Positions 9,903 to 21,900 of a stretch of DNA of 64,000 bases are shown here, one piece after another (within the stretch, counting starts at the first letter, position 1; the number at the start of each line of letters is the position of its first letter). Location: assembly GCF_002939475.1 (NCBI RefSeq), contig NZ_PKFQ01000001.1:6011001-6075000 (forward strand), in the 5' to 3' direction. Both the position numbers and the translations under genes were made by a program. Source of the stretch: Streptomyces cinnamoneus (GTDB lineage Bacteria; Actinomycetota; Actinomycetes; Streptomycetales; Streptomycetaceae). The notes beneath the pieces were generated by a model. It worked only from the letters and a program-made list of their open reading frames with translations, had not been told where the DNA came from and ran no database searches.

Positions 9903-12900
9903 ATGGAAAACGAAGACAGGCTTCTCCAGTACCTCCAGCGGGTCACGGCTGATCTCGACCAGGCGCACGCGCGTCTGCGGGAGATCGAGGACACTGCGCA
10001 GGAGCCGATCGCCATCGTCGGCATGGGGTGCCGTTACCCGGGCGGGGTGACGTCCCCCGACGAGCTGTGGCAGCTGGTCACGGCGGGCCGGGACGCGATG
10101 TCCGCGTTCCCCGAGGACCGCGGCTGGGACCTGGACGCACTGTTCGACCCGGACCCCGACCGCCCGGGCACCAGCTACGTCCGCGAGGGCGGCTTCGTCA
10201 GGGACGTGGACGGGTTCGACGCCACGTTCTTCGGGATCTCGCCCCGCGAGGCCCTCGCCATGGACCCGCAGCAGCGGCTCTCCCTGGAGACGGCGTGGGA
10301 GGCGCTGGAGCGGGCCGGCATCGCCCCGCAGTCGCTGCGCGGCAGCCGGACCGGCGTCTTCGTCGGGTCCAGCGGCCAGGACTACGCGACGCTGCTCAGG
10401 GAGTCCTCGGACGACGTCGAGGGCTACCTGATGACGGGCAACACCCCGAGCGTGGTGTCGGGCCGCACCTCCTACACCCTGGGTCTGGAGGGCCCGGCCG
10501 TCACCGTCGACACGGCCTGCTCGTCGTCGCTCGTCGCCCTGCACCTGGCATGCCACGCGCTGCGGCAGGGCGAGTGCACCATGGCCCTGGCCGGCGGCGT
10601 CTCCGTCATGGCGATCCCCAGCGTGTTCGTGGAGTTCAGCCGCCAGCGCGGACTCGCGGCCGACGGTCGTTGCAAGTCCTTCGCCGCCGCCGCGGACGGC
10701 ACCGGCTGGGCCGAGGGCGTCGGCATGCTCGCGCTGGAGCGCCTGTCCGACGCCGAGCGCAACGGACACCGGGTGCTGGCGGTGATTCGTGGATCCGCCG
10801 TCAACCAGGACGGCGCGTCGAACGGTTTGACGGCGCCGAACGGCCCGTCACAGCAGCGGGTGATCCGGCAGGCGCTGGAGAACGCCCGGCTGTCCGCGGC
10901 CGACGTGGACGCCGTCGAGGCCCACGGCACCGGCACGACGCTCGGCGACCCCATCGAGGCCCAGGCACTCCTGGAGACCTACGGCCAGGACCGGCCGCAG
11001 GACAGGCCCCTGCTGCTCGGCTCGGTGAAGTCCAACTTCGGCCACGCGCAGGCTGCCGCTGGTGTCGCTGGTGTCATCAAGATGGTGATGGCGATGCGGC
11101 ACGGTGTGCTGCCGAAGACGCTGCACGTGGATGAGCCGTCGCCGCACGTCGACTGGGCGTCGGGTGCGGTGGAGCTGCTGACGGATGCGGTGGAGTGGCC
11201 GGAGACGGGTGAGCCGCGCCGTGCGGGTGTGTCCTCGTTCGGTGTGAGCGGTACGAACGCGCACGTCATCCTGGAGCAGGCGCCCACGCCTGCCGAGGAG
11301 GAGACGGCGACCACCCGGACCGGCGACGCCGGCGCCGTGCCGTGGACGTTCTCCGCGCGCAGTCAGGAAGCCCTGCGCGGCCAGGCAGCCCGCCTGGCCG
11401 CCCACCTGGACGCCACGCCGGACGCCCACCTGGCGGACATCGGGTTCTCGCTCGCCACCACGCGGCCCGCCTTCGAGCACCGCGCCGCGGTGGTCGCGGC
11501 CGACCGGGAGGCGATGGCCGCAGGTCTCGCGGCGCTCGCCGACGGCAGCTCCGCGGCCGGAGTGGTCGAGGGCGTGGCGGGCTCGGGCAAGCTGGCGGTG
11601 CTGTTCACCGGCCAGGGCGCTCAGCGTCTGGGGATGGGCCGTGAGCTGTACGGTCGTTACCCGGTGTTCGCTGAGGCGTTCGATGCGGTCTGTGCGGAGC
11701 TGGACCGCTACCTTGAGCGGCCGCTGCGCGAGGTCGTGTTCGGTGAGGACGCGGAGCTGCTGGACCGTACGGGCTTCACGCAGCCCGCACTGTTCGCTGT
11801 GGAGGTGGCGCTCTTCCGGCTCGTGGAGTCGTGGGGTGTCACGCCCGACTTCGTCGCGGGCCACTCCATCGGTGAGCTGACGGCCGCCCATGTGGCGGGT
11901 GTGCTGTCGCTCGCGGACGCGGCGACGTTGGTGGCGGCGCGGGCGCGGCTGATGCAGGCGTTGCCGTCTGGCGGTGCGATGGTGTCCGTCACCGCATCGG
12001 AGGAGACGGTGCTGGCGGCACTCGACGGTGTCCCCAGTGTGTCGGTGGCCGCGGTCAACGGGCCGTCGTCCGTCGTGATGTCCGGCGACGCCGAGGCAGT
12101 GACGCGCGTCGCCGCGACCCTCGCCGCATCCGGTGTCAAGACCAAGCAGCTGCGGGTCAGCCACGCGTTCCATTCACCGCACATGAACGCCATGCTCGAC
12201 GACTTCCGCCGCTTCGCCGGAATCCTCACCTACAACGCGCCGCGCATTCCGGTCGTCTCCAATGTGACGGGCGCTGTGGCGACGGCCGAGGAGCTGTGTG
12301 CGCCGGAGTACTGGGTGCGTCATGTGCGGGAGGCTGTCCGTTTCGCGGACGGCATCGCCGCTCTGGAAGCACGGGGTGTGACGCGGTTCCTGGAGCTGGG
12401 TCCGGACGGGACCCTGTCCGCGATGGCACGTGAGTGCGTCTCTGAGGACGCGCTGCTCGTCCCCGCTCTGCGCCGTGACCGGCCCGAGGACGAAACGCTG
12501 TTCACCGCCGTCAGCAGGCTGCACCTGCACGGCGTCACCGTCGACTGGGACACCGCCTTCGCCGGTACGGGCGCCCGCATCGTCGAGCTGCCCACGTACG
12601 CCTTCCAGCGCACCCGCTACTGGCCCACGCCCTCCCTCACCCGCACAGGTGACGTGTCGGCCGCCGGACTGTCACGCGCCGAGCACCCCCTGCTCGGCGC
12701 CGCCGTCGGCCTGGCCGACGGCGACGGCTACCTGTTCACCGGACGCCTCGGCGTCGACACCCACCCGTGGCTCACCGAGCACAGGGTCGCCGGCGCGGTC
12801 GTCGTACCGGGCACGGCGATCCTCGAACTCGCCGTGCGCGCCGCCGACCAGGTGGGGTGCGAGCGGGTCGACGAACTGACCCTGGAAGCCCCGCTCGTCC

Positions 12901-15900
12901 TGCCCGAACGCGGCGCCGTACAGCTCCAGATCTCCGTCGGAGCCGCCGACGGATCCGGCCGCTGCCCCTTCGACCTCTACTCCCGGCGGGCTACGGACGC
13001 GGCCGACGGCCCGTGGACCCACCACGCGGGCGGCACCCTCGCCCCGCGCGGCGAGACTCCGGCCGTCGACTTCGAGAACTGGCCCCCGGCTGACGCCGTA
13101 GAGGCCGACATCAGCGACGTGTACGAGCGCCTCGCTGCGAACGGCACCGTCTACGGCCCGCTCTTCCAGGGCCTGGAGCGCGTGTGGGTGTCCGGCGAGG
13201 ACGTCTTCGCCGAGGTGGCACTCCCGGAGTCGGCCGAAGCGGACGCCCAGCTCTTCGGCCTGCACCCGGCCCTGCTGGACGCCGCGCTGCACCCCGTGGG
13301 CCTCGGCGGCGGCCGCCTCGTGCAGGACACGGGCCAGGCCCGTCTCCCCTTCGCCTGGAGCGGGGTCTCGCTGTACGCGACCGGCGCCACGTCGCTGCGG
13401 GTACGCCTGCGTCCGGTCGGTACGGACGTGCTCGAGATCGCGGCGGCCGACGCGTCGGGCGCGCTCGTCGCTTCCGTGCAGTCCCTGACGCTGAGGCCCT
13501 TGGCCTCGGCCGACCTCACTGATGGGCAGCGGGATTCGCTGTTCGGGGTGGAGTGGCAGTCGTTGGTGTTGGCTGGTGGTGGGGCTCAGGGGTTGGTTGT
13601 TGAGTCTGTTGCGTCGCTGGCTGATGTTTCGGGTGCTGGTGGTGTGCCGGATGTTGTGGTGGTGCCGTGTGTGGGTGCTGCTTGTGGTGATGTCGCGTTG
13701 GGGGTGCGTGGGGCGGCTGAGCGGGCCTTGGGGTTGGTTCAGGGTTGGCTGGCCGATGAGCGGTTTGTTTCGTCGCGGTTGGTGTTGGTGACGCGTGGTG
13801 CTGTCGCTGTTGGTGGCGAGGGTGTTGCGGATCTGGCGCATGCTGCGGTGTGGGGTTTGGTGCGTTCGGCTCAGTCGGAGAACCCGGGCCGTTTCGTCCT
13901 GGTGGACGCTGATGGTGACCTGCCCGCTGATCTGCTGGGGGCGGTGGTTGCTTCTGGCGAGTCGCAGGTTGCGGTGCGTGCCGGTGCGGTGCGTGTGCCG
14001 CGTCTGGTGCGGGCCGTGGTTCCTGCTGGTGAGCAGGAGCCTGCTTCCTGGGGTGGCACGGTTTTGATCACTGGTGGTACGGGTGCTTTGGGTGCTGTGG
14101 TGGCCCGGCACTTGGTGGCTGCTGGTGGTGTGGAGCGTCTGGTGCTGACGAGCCGGCGTGGTCCGGACGCCCCCGGTGCGGTGGAGCTGCGCGACGAACT
14201 GGTCGCCCTGGGTGCTGCTGAGGTGACGATCGCTGCGTGCGATGTCGCTGACCGTGATGACCTGGCTGGTCTCCTGAGCCGGATCGATTCTCCGCTGTCT
14301 GCTGTGGTTCACACGGCTGGTGTTCTTGACGACGGTGTGGTCGAGTCGCTGACCGCCGAGCGCTTGGACACCGTCCTGCGTCCCAAGGTGGATGCCGCGC
14401 TGAACCTGCACGAGCTGACGCGTGACCTCGACCTGTCGGCGTTCGTGTTGTTCTCGTCGGCTGCTGGTTTGTTCGGTGCGGCTGGTCAGGGTAATTACGC
14501 TGCGGCGAACGCGTTCTTGGATGCTCTTGCTCTTCAGCGTCGTGCTGAGGGTCTGCCTGCGCAGTCTCTTGCGTGGGGTTTGTGGGCGCAGGACGGTGGT
14601 ATGACGGGTGGGTTGTCCGAGGCGGATGTGTCGCGGATGACGCGTGCGGGTCTGCGGCCGTTGTCGGAGGCCGAGGGGCTCGCGTTGCTGGACGCTGCCC
14701 GTGCGGCGGACGACGCGGTGCTCGCCCCCATCCACCTGGACGCAGCCGCTCTCGGCGGCGGCCCCGAGATGCCTGCCGTGCTCCGTTCCCTCGTCCGGAC
14801 CCCCGTCCGCCGGGCCGCCCAGGCCCGTAGGCGCTCGGATTCGAGCGGAGCGGACGCGGAGCGCCTGGTGGAACGCCTCCTGGAGTCCTCCGCCGCCGAG
14901 CGGGACCGCATCCTGGTCGACCTGGTCCGTACCCGGGCCGCTGCGGTGCTCGGACACTCCGGGGCGGATGCGGTCCCCGCCCGCCTCGGCTTCCTGGACG
15001 CGGGCTTCGATTCGCTCACCGCGGTCGAGCTGCGCAACGCGCTCGGGGCCGCCACCGGCCTCCGGCTGCCCCCGACGCTGCTGTTCGACTACCCCACGCC
15101 CCTCGCCCTCGCACAGCACCTCCGTGACGAGCTGGTCGGCGAGGCCCCCGTGGCGCTCGTTCCCAGCCGGTCGGTGACGACCGGTACCGATGACGACCTC
15201 ATCGCCATCGTGGGCATGAGCTGCCGCTACCCGGGCGGGGTCACCTCCCCCGAAGAGCTGTGGCAGCTCCTCGCCGCCGGTGGGGACGGCATCTCGGAGT
15301 TCCCGACCGACCGTGGCTGGCGGATCGAATTCGACGAGGACCCGGACCGCGTCGGCACGAGCTACGTCCGCGAGGGCGGGTTCCTGCACGACGCGACCGA
15401 GTTCGACGCGGGCTTCTTCGGGATTTCGCCGCGTGAGGCCCTCGCCATGGACCCGCAGCAGCGTCTGCTGCTGGAGACCTCCTGGGAAGCGCTGGAGCGG
15501 GCGGGCATCGACCCCCTGTCCGTGCGTGGCAGCCGTACCGGCGTCTTCGCGGGCGTGATGTACCACGACTACGGTGCTCGGCTCCACGCAGTGCCGGAGG
15601 GCCTCGAAGGCTTCCTCGGCAACGGCAGCGCCAGCAGCGTCGTCTCGGGCCGCGTCGCGTACACGCTCGGTCTTGAGGGGCCGGCCGTCACCGTGGACAC
15701 GGCGTGCTCGTCGTCCCTGGTGACCCTGCACCTGGCCTGCCAGGCCCTCCGGCAGGGTGAGTGCTCGATGGCACTCGCCGGTGGTGTCACCGTGATGTCG
15801 ACGCCGGGTGTCTTCGTGGAGTTCAGCCGTCAGCGGGGTCTTGCGGCGGACGGTCGTTGCAAGTCGTTCTCCGACTCCGCCGACGGCACCGGATGGGCGG

Positions 15901-18900
15901 AGGGCGTCGGAGTCCTGCTCCTGGAGCGGCTGTCCGACGCCCGGCGCAACGGACATGAAGTGCTGGCCGTTGTCCGTGGTTCGGCGGTGAACCAGGACGG
16001 TGCGAGCAGTGGTCTGACGGCGCCGAATGGTCCGTCGCAGCAGCGGGTGATCCGGCAGGCGCTGGAGAGTGCTGGTCTTGCGCCGGAGCAGGTTGACGCG
16101 GTGGAGGCGCACGGTACGGGTACGACGCTGGGCGACCCGATCGAGGCGCAGGCGCTGCTGGCGACGTATGGCCAGGGTCGTGCGGAGGGCCGGCCGCTGT
16201 GGCTGGGTTCGGTGAAGTCGAACCTGGGTCACACGCAGGCTGCCGCTGGTGTCGCGGGTGTCATCAAGATGGTGATGGCGATGCGCCATGGTGTGCTGCC
16301 GCGGACGCTGCACGTGGACGAGCCGTCGTCGAAGGTGGACTGGACGGCCGGCGCCGTAGAGCTGTTGACGGATGCGGTGCAGTGGCCGGAGACCGGCGGT
16401 CCTCGCCGTGCCGGTGTGTCCTCGTTCGGTGTGAGCGGTACGAACGCGCACGTCATCCTCGAAGGCGTTGTTGCTCCCGCACAGCCTGCTGCTGAGTCCG
16501 ACGCTGACGCTGACGCCGGTTCCGGTGCTGTGGTGCCGTGGGTGGTTTCGGCACGGAGTGCTGAGGCGTTGCGGGCGCAGGCGGGGCAGTTGGCTTCGTT
16601 TGTGGGTTCCCGGCCTGGGTTGCGGTTGGTGGATGCGGGTCATTCGCTGGTGTCCGGTCGTGCGGGTCTGGAGCACCGTGCGGTTGTTCTGGGCGCCGGG
16701 CACGAGGAACTGGTCACCGCGATCGCCGAGGGTCAGGCCGAGCAGGCCGCGGAGGTCGTGCGTGGTGTGGCCGGCTCGCCTGGTGGTGTGGTGTTTGTGT
16801 TCCCGGGTCAGGGTTCGCAGTGGGTGGGTATGGCGGCGGGGTTGTTGGATGCTTCGCCGGTGTTCGCTGGGCGGATGGGCGAGTGTGCGGCGGCGTTGGA
16901 GCCGTTTGTGGACTGGTCGTTGCTGGATGTGGTGCGTAGTGGTGATGCGTCGTTGCTGGAGCGGGTGGATGTGGTCCAGCCGGTTCTGTTTGCGGTGATG
17001 GTGTCGCTGGCTGCGGTGTGGCGCTCTTATGGTGTGGAGCCTGCTGCGGTGGTGGGTCATTCGCAGGGTGAGATTGCTGCGGCGTGTGTGGCGGGTGGTT
17101 TGTCGCTGGGTGATGCGGCGCGTGTGGTGGCGTTGCGCAGTCGTTTGTTGCTGGATCTGGCGGGTGCCGGTGGGATGTTGTCGCTGGCGTTGCCGTTGGA
17201 GGAGGCTGTGCAGCGGCTTGAGCCGTATGGTTCGGCGGTGTCGGTTGCGGCGGTCAACGGTCCGGGCTCGGTCGTGGTCTCGGGTGAGCCTGCGGCGTTG
17301 GAGGCGGTGCGCGCGCAGTGTGAGGTTGATGGTGTGCGGGCGCGTATGGTGCCGGTGGATTATGCCTCGCATTCGGCTCAGGTCGAGGTGATCGAGGAGC
17401 GTTTGCTGGAGGTTTTGGCGCCGCTTGAGCCGCGTAGTGGTCAGGTGCCGTTCTACTCCGCGGTCACGGGAACGCAGGTCGATACCGCGATGTTGGACGC
17501 GGGGTATTGGTATCGCAATCTTCGTCAGACGGTGGAGTTCGCCAAGGCCACCGAGCAGCTTCTGGCTGATGGCCATGATGTGTTCATCGAGACCAGCGCT
17601 CACCCGGTCCTGTTGATGGGTGTGGAAGAGACCGCTGACGCGGTGGAGCGGTCTGTGACGACGATCGGGACGTTGCGTCGTGGCGAGGGCGGCCAGGAGC
17701 GCATGCTTGCCTCACTCGCCGAGGCTTATGTCCATGGGGTTGAGGTTGACTGGGCAACGGTCTTCACCGGCACCGGCGCGCGTCGTGTCGATCTGCCGAC
17801 GTATCCCTTCCAGCGCCAGCGCTACTGGCTCGACGCGATGCAGGGCGTCGGTGACGTGGGTTCCGCGGGGTTGAACCCGGCGGATCACCCACTGTTGGGC
17901 GCCGCCGTGGGCCTGGCCGACGCCGACACCTTCCTGTTCACCGGGCGTCTGTCCCTCCAGAGTCACCCGTGGCTCGCCGACCACTCGGTCATGGAGACCG
18001 TGCTGCTCCCCGGTACGGCGTTCGTGGAACTGGCCGTACGGGCCGGCGACGAGATCGGCGGCGCGCGGGTCGACGAACTGACCCTCGAAGCGCCGCTGAC
18101 CCTCCCCGACCAGGGCTGGGTACGCCTCCAGCTCGTCGTCGGCGCGGCCGACGAATCGGGCCGGCGCTCGCTGACCGTTCACTCCTGCGTCGAGGACACC
18201 ACCACTGAGGGTGACCGCGTGTGGACGCGCCACGCCAGTGGTGTCCTTGCCGTTGACGAGCGGCTCGCTGCCTTCGACCTCACGGCTTGGCCCCCGACCG
18301 GTGCCGAGGAGATTCCGGTCGGCGACGCGTATGAGCGCTTCGCTGAGGCTGGTTACGTCTACGGAGACGTCTTCCAGGGGCTCAAGCGGGTATGGCGCCG
18401 AGGCGAAGAGATATACGCCGAGCTTGCCTTGCCCGAGCACGCCACATCGGAAGCGGGCCGCTTCGGCCTGCACCCTGCTCTGCTCGACTCCGCACTGCAC
18501 GCCTTTGCGGTCGAGCGGTCGGGCGAGTCCCGGCTTCCGTTCGAGTGGCGTGGCGTCTCCCTGCACGCCTCGGGTGCCTCGGCCCTGCGCGTACGGATCG
18601 CGCCCGCCACCGACGGCACGGTGTCGCTGAGTGTCGCGGACAGCACCGGCGCTCCCGTGGCATCTGTTGACTCCCTGTCGCTGCGCCCTGTGACGAGCGA
18701 GCAGCTCGAAAGCGCCAAGCGCTCCTCCAACGACCCTCTGTTCCAGGTGGAGTGGCAGTCGCTGGCGTTGGCTGCTGGTGGGGCTCATGGGTTGGCGGTG
18801 GAGCAGGTTGCGTCGCTGGCTGATGTTTCGGGTGCTGGTGGTGTGCCGGATGTTGTGGTGGTGCCGTGTGTGGGTGCTGCTTGTGGTGATGTCGCGTCGG

Positions 18901-21900
18901 CTGTGCGTGGGGCGGCTGAGCGGGCCTTGGGGTTGGTTCAGGGTTGGCTGGCGGATGAGCGGTTTGTTTCGTCGCGGTTGGTGTTGGTGACGCGTGGTGC
19001 TGTCGCTGTTGGTGGCGAGGGTGTTGCGGATCTGGCGCATGCTGCGGTGTGGGGTTTGGTGCGTTCGGCTCAGTCGGAGAACCCGGGCCGGTTCGTCCTG
19101 GTGGACGCTGATGGTGACCTGCCCGCTGATCTGCTGGAGTCGGTCCTCGCCACGGACGAGCCGCAGGTTGCGGTGCGTGCTGGTGTGGTGCGTGTGCCGC
19201 GTCTGGTGCGGGCCGTGGTTCCTGCTGGTGAGCAGGAGCCTGCTTCCTGGGGTGGCACGGTTTTGATCACTGGTGGTACGGGTGCTTTGGGTGCTGTGGT
19301 GGCCCGGCACTTGGTGGCTGCTGGTGGTGTGGAGCGTCTGGTGCTGACGAGCCGCCGTGGCCCGGACGCCCCGGGTGCGGTGGAGCTGCGCGATGAACTG
19401 GTCGCCCTGGGCGCTGCTGAGGTGACGATCGCCGCGTGCGATGTCGCTGACCGTGATGACCTGGCTGGTCTCCTGAGCCGGATCGAGCCGCCGCTGTCCG
19501 CCGTCGTGCACACGGCCGGCGTCCTCGACGACGGTGTCGTCGAGTCCCTGACCGCCGAGCGCTTGGACACCGTCCTGCGTCCCAAGGTGGATGCCGCGCT
19601 GAACCTGCACGAGCTGACCCGCGACCTCGACCTGTCGGCGTTCGTGCTGTTCTCGTCGGCTGCTGGTTTGTTCGGTGCGGCTGGCCAGGGCAACTACGCT
19701 GCGGCGAACGCGTTCCTGGACGCTCTCGCTCTCCAGCGTCGCGCTGAGGGTTTGCCTGCGCAGTCTCTTGCCTGGGGCCTGTGGGCTGAGTCCAGCAGCG
19801 GCATGACCGGCCACCTGGACGACGAGGCGCTGAAGCGCATGACGCGCACCGGCCTCAGCCCGCTCTCGGTCGACCAGGGCCTGGCGCTGTTCGACACTGC
19901 GTGCGCGACGGACGAGGCGTTGGTCGCGCCTGTACGACTGGACACCTCGGCACTTCGCGCGCAGGCCGGCACCGTCGGTCTGCCGGCGGTGCTGCGCGGT
20001 CTGGTCCGCACCCCGGTCAGGCGAGCCGCCGGAAACACGGCCGAAGCCGACGGGTCGCTCCGGCAGCGGCTGGCCTCCCTCTCAGCAGGTGAGCGCGATC
20101 GCATCCTGCTCGACCTCGTCCGCACGAACGCGGCGTCCGTGCTCGGCCACGCGTCCGAGGCAGGGATCGAGCCCACGCGGGCGTTCCGAGAGGTCGGCTT
20201 CGACTCGCTGACCGCTGTCGAGCTGCGCAACCGCCTCGGCACAGCCACCGGCCTGCGACTGCCCGCGACCATGGTCTTCGACCACCCGACGCCTGAGGTG
20301 CTGGCTTCCTTCCTCCTCAGCGAGCTGCTGGACTCGGCACAGGAGTCCGGCGCGGTGGAGCCGACAGCGGTACCCGCCACCGACGACGACCTGATCGCCA
20401 TCGTGGGCATGGGCTGCCGGTTCCCCGGCGGGGTCACCTCGCCCGAAGAGTTGTGGCAGCTCGTCGCAGCCGGTGGTGATGCCATCGCGGCTTTCCCGAC
20501 CGACCGTGGCTGGGTGCTCGACGGCCTCCACGACCCCGACGGGCAGCGGAGTGGCACCTCCACAACGCTCGAAGGCGGCTTCCTCTACGACGCGGCCGAC
20601 TTCGACGCGGAGTTCTTCGGGATCTCGCCGCGTGAGGCCCTCGCCATGGATCCGCAGCAGCGGTTGTTGCTGGAGACGTCGTGGGAGGCGTTCGAGCGGG
20701 CGGGCATCGACCCGCAGTCCGTGCGTGGCAGCCGTACCGGCGTCTTCGCGGGCGTGATGTACCACGACTACGGTGCTCGGCTGACGTCCGTGCCCGACGG
20801 CGTCGAAGGGTACGTGGGCAACGGCAGCGCGGGGAGTGTGGCCACGGGTCGTGTGGCGTACACGTTGGGCTTGGAAGGGCCTGCGGTGACGGTGGACACG
20901 GCGTGTTCGTCGTCGTTGGTGGCGTTGCATCTGGCGGCGCAGTCGTTGCGTCAGGGTGAGTGCTCGATGGCGCTCGTGGGTGGTGTGACGGTGTTGTCTA
21001 CGCCGGATGTGTTCGTGGAGTTCAGCCGTCAGCGTGGTCTGTCCGGTGATGGTCGTTGCAAGGCGTTTGCTGGTGCGGCGGATGGTACGGGTTGGGCTGA
21101 GGGTGTGGGCATGCTGCTGGTCGAGCGGCTCTCCGACGCCCGTCGCAACGGTCACCCGGTGCTGGCGGTGGTGCGTGGTTCGGCGGTGAATCAGGATGGT
21201 GCGTCGAATGGTCTGACGGCGCCCAATGGTCCGTCGCAGCAGCGGGTGATCCGGCAGGCGCTGGCGAACGCGCGGTTGTCGGCGGCTGATGTGGATGCGG
21301 TGGAGGCGCACGGTACGGGTACGACGCTGGGTGACCCGATCGAGGCACAGGCCCTGCTGGCCACCTACGGCAAGGAGCGCCCCGAGGACCGGCCGCTGTG
21401 GCTGGGGTCCGTCAAGTCCAACATCGGTCACACGCAGGCCGCTGCCGGTGTCGCAGGAATCATCAAGATGGTGATGGCGATGCGGCACGGTGTGCTGCCG
21501 AAGACGCTGCACGTCGACGAGCCGTCGCCGCACGTCGACTGGAGCGCGGGTGCCGTCGAGCTGCTGACCGAGCAGAAGGCATGGCCGGAGACCGGCGGTC
21601 CTCGCCGTGCCGGTGTGTCCTCGTTCGGTGTGAGCGGTACGAACGCGCACGTCATCCTCGAAGGCGTTGTTGCTCCCGCACAGACTGCTGCTGAGTCCGA
21701 CGCTGACGCTGACGCCGGTTCCGGTGCTGTGGTGCCGTGGGTGTTGTCGGGTCGTACGGAGGAGGCGTTGCGGGCACAGGCGGGGCAGTTGGCTTCGTTT
21801 GTGGGGTCTGCTCCGGGTCTGGGCCTGGGGGATGTGGGCTGGTCGCTGGCGGTGTCGCGGTCGGTTTTCCGTCACCGTTCGGTGGTGTTGGCGGAGAGTG

